64,000 nucleotides of DNA, taken from the NCBI RefSeq assembly GCF_000364705.1, contig NZ_AQOH01000012.1, positions 1 through 64,000 on the forward strand, in the 5' to 3' direction. The position numbers were made by a program, and so were the translations under genes. Source of the stretch: Pseudomonas fuscovaginae SE-1 (GTDB taxonomy: Bacteria > Pseudomonadota > Gammaproteobacteria > Pseudomonadales > Pseudomonadaceae). Below the pieces are notes generated by a model, which saw only the letters and a program-made list of their open reading frames with translations, searched no databases and had not been told where the DNA came from. Positions 46,135 to 55,689 of this stretch are shown here, piece after piece. Position 1 is the stretch's first letter, and every line of letters begins with the position of its first letter.

Positions 46135-47619
46135 TCAGTCCTGGGAACGGGTGCCAAACAACCCGCGCTCGCGGGCCCAGACGATCGCCTCGCTGCGGCT
46201 GTGCACGTCGAGCTTGGAGTACACCGTCGCCACGTGGTTGCGCACGGTATTGGGCGCCAGCTTCAGCCGCGCGGCGATCTCCTTGTCGGCCAGGCCTTCG
46301 CAGATCAGCTCCAGCACATCGCGCTCACGCGGCGTCAGGTCGCTGAAGGACAACCCTGGCAGTCTCCGGGCGTTGACGTTCTTCACCGTCGCCAGCTTCT
46401 CGATCAGTTTCTGGCTGAACCAGGACGTGTCCTGCATCGCCGCTTCGATTGCCGCCACCAGTTCCAGCTCGGAGCGCTTGCGCTCGGTGATGTTCATCAG
46501 CACCATCAGGTAGCAGGGCTCGTCCTGGATCTGCACGCTGTCGGCGGACAGCGCGCAGTCGATCAGTTCACCATCCTTGCGGCGAATGCGCAGGTCCAGG
46601 CTCTCCAGGCGACCGACCTTGGCCAGGGCGGCGAACACCTGTTCGCAGAGTTTGTCGTCCTCGAACAGGCCGATCTCGTCGAGCCGCACACCCAGCAGCT
46701 CCTGTGCCTGGTAGCCGGTGGTGCCGAGCAACGCCTCGTTGACGTCCAGCAGTTGTCGGCTGGCGACACCACAGAGCAGGGTCGGCGCTGGCGCCAGGCG
46801 AAAAGCCTTGGCGAAACGCTCCTCGCTGTGGCGCAAGGCCGTCTCGGCACGGCGGCGCGGCTCCAGGTCCATGAAGGTGAACAACATGCAGTCCTGCTCG
46901 TTGATGTCCAGCGGTTGGCCGGCCACGATCACCAGCTTGCTGTCGCCGTCGGCCAGCCTCAGCTCGGCCTGCATCTGCGGGATGGTCGCCCCCTCCCCCA
47001 GCCGCTGGATCGCCAGCTCGCGGCGTTCGGCGTCCTCCAGCACATCGAGTTCGTAGACCGAACGACCGATCACCTGCTCGCGGCTGTAGCCGGTCATTTC
47101 GAGGAAGCCCTGGTTGACCTTGATGTAGCGCAGGTCACTGAGCCGGCAGATCACTGCCGGTGCCGGGTTGGCGCCGAAAGCCTTCTCGAAGCGCTGCTCG
47201 GCGCTGGCCAGTTCCGTGGCGTCGCTGATGATCAGCACCAGGGACTCCGGTTCGCCGGCGCGATCGGTGAGAATCATGCTGCGAATATGATGCACCCGGG
47301 TGCGCTCCGGCTCGGCCTGAGCGGTGACCTCGACCACCAGGTCGTTGAAAGTCTCGCCATTGGCGACCCGGGCGATCGGGTAGCTGTCGGCGCTCAGGGG
47401 ATGGTGATTGCGGTAGCGCAGGGTGAAGCGTTCGCGATATTGCTCGGCATTCGCGCCCAACTCGCCGACCTCGCTGACACCGTGCATGGCCAGGGCGGCT
47501 TCGTTGGCCCAGAGGATGCCCTGGTCGACTTCGACCAGGATCACCCCGTCGGACAGGCCGGCGATGATCTGTTGCAGTTGGCTGCGGTTGGTTTCGGTGG
47601 CGAGGACATCTTGGCTCAT
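46135..47619 (-). CDS. Three-PAS LuxR-type regulator
   Basis: 494 residues from the ATG of MSQDVLATE after GGGAG. PAS domains lie at about 12-135, 140-265 and 265-395 (LSDGVILVEVDQGILWANEA; RYIKVNQGFLEMTGYSREQVIG; LLDVNEALLGTTGYQAQELLG). A LuxR helix-turn-helix follows (about 428-485; LTPRERDVLELICEGLADKEIA). There is no kinase or receiver domain, so it is probably a one-component sensor in which PAS ligands or redox state act on DNA binding directly. Its targets are not evident. Confidence 0.9.
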   Translation of the reverse strand: MSQDVLATETNRSQLQQIIAGLSDGVILVEVDQGILWANEAALAMHGVSEVGELGANAEQYRERFTLRYRNHHPLSADSYPIARVANGETFNDLVVEVTAQAEPERTRVHHIRSMILTDRAGEPESLVLIISDATELASAEQRFEKAFGANPAPAVICRLSDLRYIKVNQGFLEMTGYSREQVIGRSVYELDVLEDAERRELAIQRLGEGATIPQMQAELRLADGDSKLVIVAGQPLDINEQDCMLFTFMDLEPRRRAETALRHSEERFAKAFRLAPAPTLLCGVASRQLLDVNEALLGTTGYQAQELLGVRLDEIGLFEDDKLCEQVFAALAKVGRLESLDLRIRRKDGELIDCALSADSVQIQDEPCYLMVLMNITERKRSELELVAAIEAAMQDTSWFSQKLIEKLATVKNVNARRLPGLSFSDLTPRERDVLELICEGLADKEIAARLKLAPNTVRNHVATVYSKLDVHSRSEAIVWARERGLFGTRSQD

Positions 47620-47779
47620 TGTTTCTCCCGAGGTGTCTTGATCAAGCAAGGGCCGGTGTTCAAACCGGCCGTTGCGATATCTGACCCCCGCGAGGTGCGC
47701 AAGTGCCCCGGAAATGGAGACCAGGCGCAGACTCCGACCCTCTGCAGGAGCCAGGCCATGGAAGTCGACGAGAGCGGTG

Positions 47780-48505
47780 TCAGGGTTTGAGAGAGGCGGC
47801 GATCCAGTTCGCCAGGTCGGTCACCTCGGCGGCGCTGATGGTATGTACCACACCAGGGTATGAATGGAATTGCGGTTCGATGGACAGGCTCTTGAGATAC
47901 GCCAGTGCATCGGTCGCCCCGGCATAGGGAACCTGCGGATCAGCCGTGCCGTGCCCGATGAACACGCTCAGGTTGCGGTAGTTCGCCGGCGCCTTGACCT
48001 GGGTGCGCACCACCGGCAACAGCCGACCGCTCAAGGCCGCGATGCCGCGCAGCAACGCGGGATGCCGCAACGCCACCTCGTAGGTCATCATCGCACCCTG
48101 GCTGAAACCGACCAGGAACACCCTGTCCGGCCGGGTGTGATACTTCTCGGTGACCCGTTGGATGAAATCGGTCACGGCCTCGGCGCTCAACCTCAGGTCC
48201 TCGCTGCTGCCATCGTACTGCGCCGAATCGGTGCGCCTGTGGAACCACTGGTAGCCGCCCGAACTCAGCTCCAGTCGGGCACGAACCGACAGTATGGTGT
48301 AGTTGTCCGGCAGGCTCTCGCGGAGGCCGAACAGGTCGTCCTCGTCGCTGCCGTAGCCGTGCAGAAAGATCACCAAAGGCTGGTCGCGGGTATCGGGCTC
48401 GGCCTGTGCCAGGTAGGTCAGCGGCATGTCGGCCAGCCGTTCGGGCTCGGCGGCCTGAACCAGGGAGCAGGTCAGCAGCAGTGCGAGGGCCAGGGGTTTG
48501 AACAT
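47780..48505 (-). CDS. Secreted phospholipase/carboxylesterase-family hydrolase
   Basis: 241 residues from the ATG after AAGGATCGACC. A signal peptide (MFKPLALALLLTCSLVQAAE) is followed by an alpha/beta hydrolase with LVIFLHGYGSDEDD, nucleophile GFSQGA, a later GHGTADP aspartate and VVHTIS histidine. The family hydrolyses short esters or lysophospholipids; here it would act in the periplasm or outside the cell. Confidence 0.9.
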   Translation of the reverse strand: MFKPLALALLLTCSLVQAAEPERLADMPLTYLAQAEPDTRDQPLVIFLHGYGSDEDDLFGLRESLPDNYTILSVRARLELSSGGYQWFHRRTDSAQYDGSSEDLRLSAEAVTDFIQRVTEKYHTRPDRVFLVGFSQGAMMTYEVALRHPALLRGIAALSGRLLPVVRTQVKAPANYRNLSVFIGHGTADPQVPYAGATDALAYLKSLSIEPQFHSYPGVVHTISAAEVTDLANWIAASLKP

Positions 48506-48552
48506 GGTCGATCCTTTCGGCTGGTGTGGCTGTGGCGTGTTCAGAGGCTGAC

Positions 48553-48582
48553 CTTGTGGGAGCGGGCTTGCCCACGAAAGGA
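48553..48582. repeat. Short REP-like palindrome
   Basis: GTGGGAGCGGGCTTGCCCAC forms a strong hairpin in the gap between the esterase and NUP genes and matches the Pseudomonas REP core. Confidence 0.55.
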
Positions 48583-48608
48583 GCAGCACCGCTGCGCCAG
48601 AAACCGGT

Positions 48609-49592
48609 TCAGGATGCGGGAACGCCCTGCTCCCACTGCGCCCAGTTGGCAATGATTTCCCGCACCAGCGTGTTCCCCACCCGGTAGAGGTTTTCCAGGG
48701 CCGGGGCGAAGCCCCCCTGTTCTGCGTAATTGAGCAGGTTGTCGGCGTCGCTGTAGCCCGGATACGGCCGGTCGAAGTTCGAGCCCGCACGCAGCACCGC
48801 CAGTCGATCGATATCCACCAGGCCCGCTCTTGCGGCGCGCGCCAGGGCCTCATAGGTGGAGTTGTCTTCCTGCTGGGTGTTGCAGTAGTCCCCCTCCCCG
48901 TCGGTCAACAGCCGGGTCCAGGTCTCGGCCCTTTCGCCCAGGCGCGTGCCGGAGAACCAGGTGCTGCTCGCGGCGGTATCGCCACAGATCACTTGCGGCG
49001 GCTGGTTGGCCGGAGCATGGGGATACTTTGTTCGCCAGGCTGCCGACTCGGCGCTTTCGCTCAGGACAACGTGCCGGGTCAAGGCATGGGCCCTGGCCTG
49101 CAGCCTGGCATTGAGTTCGAAAACCTCGGTGCGGTAGTCCAGCGGCGGCTTTTCATGCGGCCCCCGGGTATTGATGCCCAGATAACCGGTCGGCCAATCC
49201 TGAGGTGCATCCCGCGAGTCCAGTGCCCACTGGGTGCCGAAGTCCACCAGGTAGCGGGCCCAGGCCGTCGTACCGAGGGTGCCGCGCTGCGGGTTGATCC
49301 CGGCGATGCCGGCAACGAGGAAATAGGACTGGCGCAGGTCGAACTGTGTCGACAGGGCCAACGCCAGCGTCGAGGCCGCGGCATTGGTCTGGCCCATGCC
49401 CGTGACCAGCAGGCAGACCCCCTGGTCGTTGCAGAGAATGTTCGGGTATTCGGCACTCAATCCCGGCAGCGGGATCTCGCGGTTGAAGGCCAGGCGTTCG
49501 ATCCAGGCCTGGGCTTCGGGGGCGAACATGGTGATCAGCACAACCTTGGGCCGGATCGGCTCACCGGCCGTGGGCGGCATCAGCAAAGACAT
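48609..49592 (-). CDS. Purine nucleoside permease (NUP) family protein
   Basis: 327 residues; the ATG is 5 nt after GGAG. Blocks such as LLVTGMGQTNAAAS, YFLVAGIAGINPQRG, QEDNSTYEAL and LRAGSNFDRPYPG fit the NUP family. No membrane helices are evident despite the name. The fold and role resemble nucleoside phosphorylases more than permeases, so an enzymatic function is possible. Confidence 0.85.
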   Translation of the reverse strand: MSLLMPPTAGEPIRPKVVLITMFAPEAQAWIERLAFNREIPLPGLSAEYPNILCNDQGVCLLVTGMGQTNAAASTLALALSTQFDLRQSYFLVAGIAGINPQRGTLGTTAWARYLVDFGTQWALDSRDAPQDWPTGYLGINTRGPHEKPPLDYRTEVFELNARLQARAHALTRHVVLSESAESAAWRTKYPHAPANQPPQVICGDTAASSTWFSGTRLGERAETWTRLLTDGEGDYCNTQQEDNSTYEALARAARAGLVDIDRLAVLRAGSNFDRPYPGYSDADNLLNYAEQGGFAPALENLYRVGNTLVREIIANWAQWEQGVPAS

Positions 49593-49660
49593 GAAAACTC
49601 CATTCAGGGAGCTGCGGGCAGTGATGCCCGCAGCAAGGGTGAAACCGATCGCGGTAAAAA

Positions 49661-49894
49661 TCAGTGCGGCAATTCGAGCTGGCGAACGATCCTGTCCTTC
49701 ACCAGCAGCCGTTTTTCCTTGAGTTTCCTGACGTCGTCATCCTCTGCCAGTGCCGCTTCAGCGGCCAGCACCTGCCTGTCGATCTCGTCGTACTCATCGA
49801 GCAGATGATTGAGCTTGCTGTCCTGGGCCCTGCGCTGCGTGACCTGCTCCCGGGTCAAATGCAAATCTGCGAACAAGTCGTGCTTGACTGGCAT
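49661..49894 (-). CDS. YdcH/DUF465-family small protein
   Basis: 77 residues, mostly a charged helix (MPVKHDLFADLHLTREQV opening; KLNHLLDEYDEIDRQVLA; KLKEKRLLVKDRI). This is the YdcH family, short conserved proteins found across Proteobacteria whose function is unknown. Confidence 0.88.
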   Translation of the reverse strand: MPVKHDLFADLHLTREQVTQRRAQDSKLNHLLDEYDEIDRQVLAAEAALAEDDDVRKLKEKRLLVKDRIVRQLELPH

Positions 49895-49974
49895 ATCTTC
49901 ACCTCGTAAATCTTGAAGCCGATGGTTGTTCAGGGGTTACCGCCTATCAATAACACGCCCGGGCGCCGATTGCT

Positions 49975-52122
49975 TCACTGCTTTGCCTGGCGACGGCGAA
50001 TCCATAACCAGCCAAGACCACCCAGCAGCGCCGCAGCACCCGCCAGCACCACCAGCTTGTAGGGGCGCATGGCCGAACGCATGGCATTGACCGGTTGGGT
50101 CAGGTAACGCCGGTTGGCCTGGTCGAAGCGCGGCTCCTGGCACTGCTGGCCGAAATTTCCCGCCCAACTGACGTAGGGGCCCTGCTCGACGTAACGCTGG
50201 TACAGGGCGATTTCCTGGTCGGTGCCGGCAACCCAGCCGGCGGCCTTGCACAGTACCGCGGCAAACGCCTGGCTGCTGTGGGGCAACTGGTCGGCGGCCT
50301 GGCTGGCCAGGTCGACGGCGACGTAACGGTAGTGATAACGCTGGTTGGGCTTGGCTTCGGTACTCTGCTGGCGCTTGATTTCCGCCGTTTCCAGGAACGG
50401 GGCCGGCTTGAGCTCCGGGCTTTCCAGGCTGTAGTCGCCGTCCAGCCAACGATAATCCGGCGCCATCTCATAGCCCAGAAGTTGCATGCCCTTCTTGCGT
50501 GCCAGCTTCGCCGCGGCATACAGCGCCTCGGCGCGGCCGGTGGCGGTCCAGCGCGAGGTGGCGTCCTTGCGGTCCTGGCCATAAGTCTGGGCGGTGGCCT
50601 GCAGTTCAGGGGTGTCGAAATACGCTGGAGCCTCATCGTAACGGCCTTCGCGCAGCAGCCGACGACCCAGCAGTTCGCGCAACTGCGCCGCCACCGGACG
50701 GCGCAGGTAGTTGTCCTTGTCCTCCTGAGTGGCCGGCGGCGGTGCCGCCACATGGGCGTCGACATAGCCCTTCAGTTCATCGAGGGTCAGCACTCGCTCG
50801 GCCACGGTCGCCGCATCCGGCCAGTAAATATCCTGGCTGCGATAGAGCTGGTCGAACGCCTGCAGGTAATCGCCACGATCCAGGGCCAGGATCGCGCTTT
50901 CGCCTTCGACCCGGCAGCCGGGCTGGACGCTCTCGTACGCCCAGTCCGGTGTGCGCCGCGAGCCCCAGCTTTCATTCTTGGGAAACGCTGCGGCGGCCTT
51001 GGCATAGGCGGCGGCCGCCTGGACCTTGTCGCCGTCGCGCAGGGCCAGCTTGGCCCGCAGCCACCAGGCCATTCCCCCATCACCGGCATGTTCGAGAAAG
51101 GCCTTGGCGGTGACGAAGTCACCCTTCTGGTAACTCAACGCGGCCAGCCGATCGGCGTACTCCAGGCTGCCGGCGGCACTGTCGAGCACCATCTGGGTCA
51201 GGCGTTGCGTATAGGCGGGCTGTTCGTCGAAAGACCAACCGACCCGGCTCAACAGGAAAGCGGTCAGGAGTTTCTGCACGGTGGGATGCTGCAACTGCTC
51301 CCGCAACTGCTCATCGGGCAACTGATGCAGTTCGCCGGCGACCTGCTGCAGCGAACTGTAGCCGGTGCTGGAGCCCAGCCGGCTCTGGCTGGCATAGAGC
51401 TGTACGGCCGTTTCCCAGTCACCGCCGAGCTTGGCCAGACGCGCCTCTTCGCCCAGGCTGGCAATGCCCAGTTCGAGGGGGTCGCTGAAATCGCCGGCGC
51501 TGAGTTCCCGTACCTGCTGGAACGCCAGTCGGGCCTGGGCCTGCAGGGCTGACGGGGTTTGCAGCGGATCGTCGTTGGCCTCGGCGCTCAGAGCCACCAG
51601 CGCCCGGCCCAGGGAATAGGCCGCCCAGGTGCTGCGCAGCTTGCGTTGCTCGGCAGGCAAGGCCAGGACCTTGCGGAAGTACTCGGCCGCCCGGGCCTGG
51701 TTGCCGTCCTGGAACGCCACCGCACCGGCGATGTACAGGCGCATTTCCTCCGGCAGGTCGGCGCCCTGCTGTTCCACCTGCTGCGGGTCCTGCAGGGCAC
51801 GCAACTGTGCCACCTTGGCCCGCAGGCTCTCCGGCAGCTCGCTGGCCTCGACCTTGTCGCGCTGCTCGCTGTAGGCGTTGGTATTGTCATCGCTGTACCA
51901 GTACATCCTCAGGGTCGCCTCGGTGGCGGGCTTGAGGCCGGGAATGGCCTGGCCGAGACGGCTCACTTCAAAGGCGAAGTCAGTCTCCGGCAGCTCGGCC
52001 AGCGACTGCGCGCGGTTGTCCAGCAGCCGCAACGGAAAGTCCGGGCCGCAGGCCAGTGCCGAGCCGAGCGGCAGGCTGAGGGACAGGCACAACAGGTGCC
52101 GGGGCCAGTTACGGGTAGACAT
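49975..52122 (-). CDS. Large TPR-like periplasmic protein with C-terminal membrane anchor
   Basis: 715 residues from the ATG after AAGGAG. A signal peptide (opening MSTRNWPRHLLCLSLSLPLGSALA) is followed by many helical, Ala/Leu-rich repeats resembling TPR units. The end has a hydrophobic helix (LVVLAGAAALLGGLGWLWI) followed by RRRQAKQ. It would be mainly periplasmic and anchored at its C-terminus. No catalytic motif is visible. It overlaps the DUF3142 gene by 14 bp, so the two are translationally coupled. Confidence 0.8.
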   Translation of the reverse strand: MSTRNWPRHLLCLSLSLPLGSALACGPDFPLRLLDNRAQSLAELPETDFAFEVSRLGQAIPGLKPATEATLRMYWYSDDNTNAYSEQRDKVEASELPESLRAKVAQLRALQDPQQVEQQGADLPEEMRLYIAGAVAFQDGNQARAAEYFRKVLALPAEQRKLRSTWAAYSLGRALVALSAEANDDPLQTPSALQAQARLAFQQVRELSAGDFSDPLELGIASLGEEARLAKLGGDWETAVQLYASQSRLGSSTGYSSLQQVAGELHQLPDEQLREQLQHPTVQKLLTAFLLSRVGWSFDEQPAYTQRLTQMVLDSAAGSLEYADRLAALSYQKGDFVTAKAFLEHAGDGGMAWWLRAKLALRDGDKVQAAAAYAKAAAAFPKNESWGSRRTPDWAYESVQPGCRVEGESAILALDRGDYLQAFDQLYRSQDIYWPDAATVAERVLTLDELKGYVDAHVAAPPPATQEDKDNYLRRPVAAQLRELLGRRLLREGRYDEAPAYFDTPELQATAQTYGQDRKDATSRWTATGRAEALYAAAKLARKKGMQLLGYEMAPDYRWLDGDYSLESPELKPAPFLETAEIKRQQSTEAKPNQRYHYRYVAVDLASQAADQLPHSSQAFAAVLCKAAGWVAGTDQEIALYQRYVEQGPYVSWAGNFGQQCQEPRFDQANRRYLTQPVNAMRSAMRPYKLVVLAGAAALLGGLGWLWIRRRQAKQ

Positions 52123-53311
52123 GCCAAGCTCCTTGATCGATTCGAATGCAGCGCGCCCAACCAAGGGCACGCCGGCCACCAGCCGCGACACGGGCGCTGG
52201 ACTGGAGGCTGAAGACGAGATGTTGCGGTAATGCTTGCCAGGTATAGCCATTGAGTCCGTCAGCGCCGTCGCACTGCTCAACCGCCAATTCCACCCGCTT
52301 GGGTAACGCCTGGTCGAGATTGCCGACGTTGAGCAGATTGATGTCATAGAGCCCGTCATGTGATGACAGTTCGACCTGCCATTGACCTGCCAGTGCCTCG
52401 CCACGCGCCACCGCGCCCAGGGTGGTCAGGCTCCAGGCCCGGCGGTCGCCCGGCAAGGGCAGGCGAAACCAGATCAGCCCGGCCAGATGCGCCGGCGGCT
52501 TGTTCCGCAGTTGCCGGCTCAGGTCCGCCAACTGCTGCGGATCAGCCAGCAGTTCACGGCGTTCGCCGCCGCGGTTCAAGGGTGCTTCGCTTTCCACCAG
52601 CGGCGCCCCGTCGCTGTCCGGCAGCAGCGCCACGCCATAAGCCGGCAAGGCGAGGTAGAACGGTTTTTCCGTGACGCGGCTCCAGCGCTCGGCCCACTTG
52701 CGCGCCTGCACCGGGTCGAACAGGCCCAGCCGTGGATTGCTCACGGCGTGAACCTGCAGCACGCTGCTGTCCACGACCTGCAACAACCCGGGCAGTTGCG
52801 GGCTGTCGAGCCAGGCGGGCAAGGCGGTGATGCTCAGTTTCAGGCCGGGCGGCAGTTGTTCGCGTAGTTTCAGCAGAAATTCGCGATAGCCCGGCAGGCG
52901 GGCGCTGGCGCTGTCATGGTCGATCTCCAGTCCATTCGGCGTAACGCCGGCAGCCTGCCAGTCCGCCAGCAACTGCGTGATCTGCCGCTGGGCCGTCTCC
53001 TGGTCCAGCGCCGGCAGTTGACCATCCAGGCGCACCACCGCGATCAAGGACCGGCCATCGGCCCGAAGTCGCGGCAGGTCGACCATCGCTCTGCTCCACC
53101 CCGCCCTTGGCTGCGCCTGCAACGCCAGCACCCGCAGGGTCGAGAAATCCGTCCGGCTTTCGGCCAGGGCCTGCTCATGGGCTGGCCGCCACTGGCGTTG
53201 CCAGACATACAGTTGCTGATCGAGGGGCATCGCCGGTTCGGGCCGGCAGCCGACAAGCAGCCCCAGCACAAGGCAGGAGCAAACGCGGCGAAGGTACGAC
53301 GTGGCGGGCAT
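52109..53311 (-). CDS. DUF3142 family lipoprotein
   Basis: 400 residues from the ATG after AAAGGA. An N-terminal lipoprotein-like signal ends at LLVGC. LYVWQRQW, IDHDS and LALPAYGVALL fit the DUF3142 family, thought to have a glycosyl-hydrolase-like TIM barrel fold. It is the first gene of a pair with the TPR-like protein, and both would act at the cell envelope. Its substrate is unknown. Confidence 0.82.
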   Translation of the reverse strand: MPATSYLRRVCSCLVLGLLVGCRPEPAMPLDQQLYVWQRQWRPAHEQALAESRTDFSTLRVLALQAQPRAGWSRAMVDLPRLRADGRSLIAVVRLDGQLPALDQETAQRQITQLLADWQAAGVTPNGLEIDHDSASARLPGYREFLLKLREQLPPGLKLSITALPAWLDSPQLPGLLQVVDSSVLQVHAVSNPRLGLFDPVQARKWAERWSRVTEKPFYLALPAYGVALLPDSDGAPLVESEAPLNRGGERRELLADPQQLADLSRQLRNKPPAHLAGLIWFRLPLPGDRRAWSLTTLGAVARGEALAGQWQVELSSHDGLYDINLLNVGNLDQALPKRVELAVEQCDGADGLNGYTWQALPQHLVFSLQSSARVAAGGRRALGWARCIRIDQGAWHVYP

Positions 53312-53421
53312 ACAGTCCTTTGTCGGGCGCGTTCGAGCGCCCTTTCGAGGAGCGATATTACCTCTTCGCCGGCTACAGCGATACGCCGCCATCGGCCAGC
53401 AGCAGGTCTGACATGCAATGC

Positions 53422-55689
53422 TCAGACCTGCCACCAGCGCGGCAGCAACTGCCGGACCCTGGCCTCGGCAAAACGATCATCGATCAGCACCACCACGCCT
53501 CGGTCCTGCTGGCTGCGAATCACCCGCCCCGCCGCCTGCACCACTTTCTGCAGGCCCGGGTACAGGTAGGTGTAGTCGTAGCCCGAGCCGAACAGCGCCG
53601 CCATGCGCTGCTTGATCTGCTCATTGAGCGGGTTCAGTTGCGGCAGGCCGAGGGTGGCGATGAAGGCACCGATCAGCCGCTGGCCGGGCAAGTCGATGCC
53701 CTCGCCGAAGGCCCCGCCCAGCACCGCGAAACCGATGCCCTGGCTGTGCTCGGTGAACTGTTCGAGAAAGGCCTGGCGCTGACTCTCCTCCATGCGCCGC
53801 GACTGCAGCCACAAGGGGATGTCCGGGTGATTGTCGGCCATCCGTTGCGCCACCTGTTGCAGGTAGTCGAAGCTGCTGAAGAACGCCAGGTAGTTGCCCG
53901 GACGCTGTCTGAACTGCCCGGCCAGCAGCTCGACGATGGGCGCCAGCGACGCCTGGCGATGGACGTAGCGGGTGGAAACCTGGCTGACGATGCGCAGGTC
54001 CAACTGTTCACGCCGGAACGGCGACTCGACGTCGATCCAGGCCGTGTCGACCGGCAGCCCCAACAGGTCGGCGTAATAGTGCCGGGGGCTCAGGGTCGCG
54101 GAGAACAGCACGCTGCTGCGCGCCGCCGTCAGGCGTGGGCGCAGGAACGCCGCCGGTACCACATTGCGCAGGCACAACTGCGACAGACGCCGGCGACCCA
54201 CTTGGCGAACACGGATATCGAACAGAAAATGCTCGTCGAACAGCTCGCCCACACGGGCGAACTGCAACAGTTCGAAGTAGAACGCCTGAAGCTCGCCATC
54301 CAGCCCCTGGGGATGATCATTGAGGTAGTCGCCGATGGCTGCTGTGCACAGGGTCATGGCCGACAACAGCTTGCGTGGCGCCTGCTCGTAGGCCTGGTAG
54401 CTGGCGACCTGTTCCTTGTGCAGCGCATTCCATTCACGGTTCAAGCGCTGCAGGGCCCCCTGCAGCGGCTGGGGCGCCGTCTTGCGCACCTGCCCGAGCA
54501 CCTGCTGGTCGAGGCCGGCGCTGTACATCCGGCGACCGCGCTCCACCAGGTTGTGGGCCTCGTCCACCAGGGTCGCGACCCGCCACTGGTTGGCCTGGGC
54601 CAGGCCGAACAGCAGCGCGCTGAAATCGAAGTAGTAGTTGTAGTCGGCCACCACCCAGTCAGCCCAGCGGGCCATTTCCTGGCTCAGGTAATACGGACAG
54701 ATGTCGTGGACCATGGCAATCTCGCGCAGTGCCTGACGATCGAGCAGGGTCACCGCGGCGGCGGCCTGGCGGGCGGCCGGCAGGCGATCGTAGAAGCCGC
54801 GCGCCAACGGGCAGGCCTCGCCATGACAGGCCTTGTCCGGATGCTCGCAAGCCTTGTCCCGGGCCACCAGTTCCAGCACCCGCAACGGTAGGTCAGGCTG
54901 GCTGGCATGCAGCACTCGCGCAGCATCGAGGGCCAGTTGGCGCCCCGGCGTCTTGGCGACAAGGAAGAACACCTTGTCCAGTTGCTGCGGGGCCAGGGCC
55001 TTGAGCATGGGGAACAGCGTACCGAGGGTCTTGCCAATCCCGGTCGGCGCCTGGGCCATCAGGCAGCGGCCGGTACTCACCGCCTTGTATACGGTCTCGG
55101 CCAGGGCGCGCTGGCCGGTACGGAACTGGCCATGGGGGAATGCCAGCGCGCGGGCGGCCCGGTCGCGTGCGTCGCGATGGACCATTTCCTGTTCGGCCCA
55201 GTGCAGGAAGCATGCACACTGCTGCTCGAAGAACGCCTTGAGGTCGTCGGCGCGCCAGGTTTCGCGCAGCAGGGTTTCCTTCTCGCCGACGATGTCGAAG
55301 TACACCAGCGCCAGGTTGATCTCGGCCAGGTGCAGGTGCTCGCAGGCCAGCCAGCCGTAGATCCGTGCCTGGGCCCAATGCAGTTGGCGATGGTTGGCCG
55401 GCTGCCTGGCGAGGTCGCCACGGTAGGTCTTGATTTCCTCCAGCTGGTTCTGTGCCGGATCATAGCCATCCGCCCTGCCCCGGACCCGCAACTGCCGGTA
55501 ATGCCCCTCCAGCGCCAGTTCGGCGCGATAACCCTCGCTGCGGCGCGCGGCCACGGTGCGGTGGCCGCTGATGCCCTCCAGGGCGGTCGGCGACGGGGTG
55601 TAACGCAGGTCCAGATCGCCGGCCTTGGCGGTGAACTCGCACAGGGCCCGTACGGCGATGCTGTAGCTCAAGGGGCTGGCTCCGCCCAT
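53422..55689 (-). CDS. DinG/XPD-like DNA helicase with Fe-S cluster
   Basis: 755 residues from the ATG of MGGASPLSYS. Walker A is APTGIGKT, motif II is VDEAHN, and motif VI is AAGRVIRSQQD. Cysteines in CEHPDKACHGEACPLARG and ICPYY match the Fe-S domain of the XPD/DinG group. It is a 5'-3' DNA helicase by family. It overlaps the FAN1 nuclease gene by 22 bp, so the two repair proteins are made together. Confidence 0.92.
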   Translation of the reverse strand: MGGASPLSYSIAVRALCEFTAKAGDLDLRYTPSPTALEGISGHRTVAARRSEGYRAELALEGHYRQLRVRGRADGYDPAQNQLEEIKTYRGDLARQPANHRQLHWAQARIYGWLACEHLHLAEINLALVYFDIVGEKETLLRETWRADDLKAFFEQQCACFLHWAEQEMVHRDARDRAARALAFPHGQFRTGQRALAETVYKAVSTGRCLMAQAPTGIGKTLGTLFPMLKALAPQQLDKVFFLVAKTPGRQLALDAARVLHASQPDLPLRVLELVARDKACEHPDKACHGEACPLARGFYDRLPAARQAAAAVTLLDRQALREIAMVHDICPYYLSQEMARWADWVVADYNYYFDFSALLFGLAQANQWRVATLVDEAHNLVERGRRMYSAGLDQQVLGQVRKTAPQPLQGALQRLNREWNALHKEQVASYQAYEQAPRKLLSAMTLCTAAIGDYLNDHPQGLDGELQAFYFELLQFARVGELFDEHFLFDIRVRQVGRRRLSQLCLRNVVPAAFLRPRLTAARSSVLFSATLSPRHYYADLLGLPVDTAWIDVESPFRREQLDLRIVSQVSTRYVHRQASLAPIVELLAGQFRQRPGNYLAFFSSFDYLQQVAQRMADNHPDIPLWLQSRRMEESQRQAFLEQFTEHSQGIGFAVLGGAFGEGIDLPGQRLIGAFIATLGLPQLNPLNEQIKQRMAALFGSGYDYTYLYPGLQKVVQAAGRVIRSQQDRGVVVLIDDRFAEARVRQLLPRWWQV

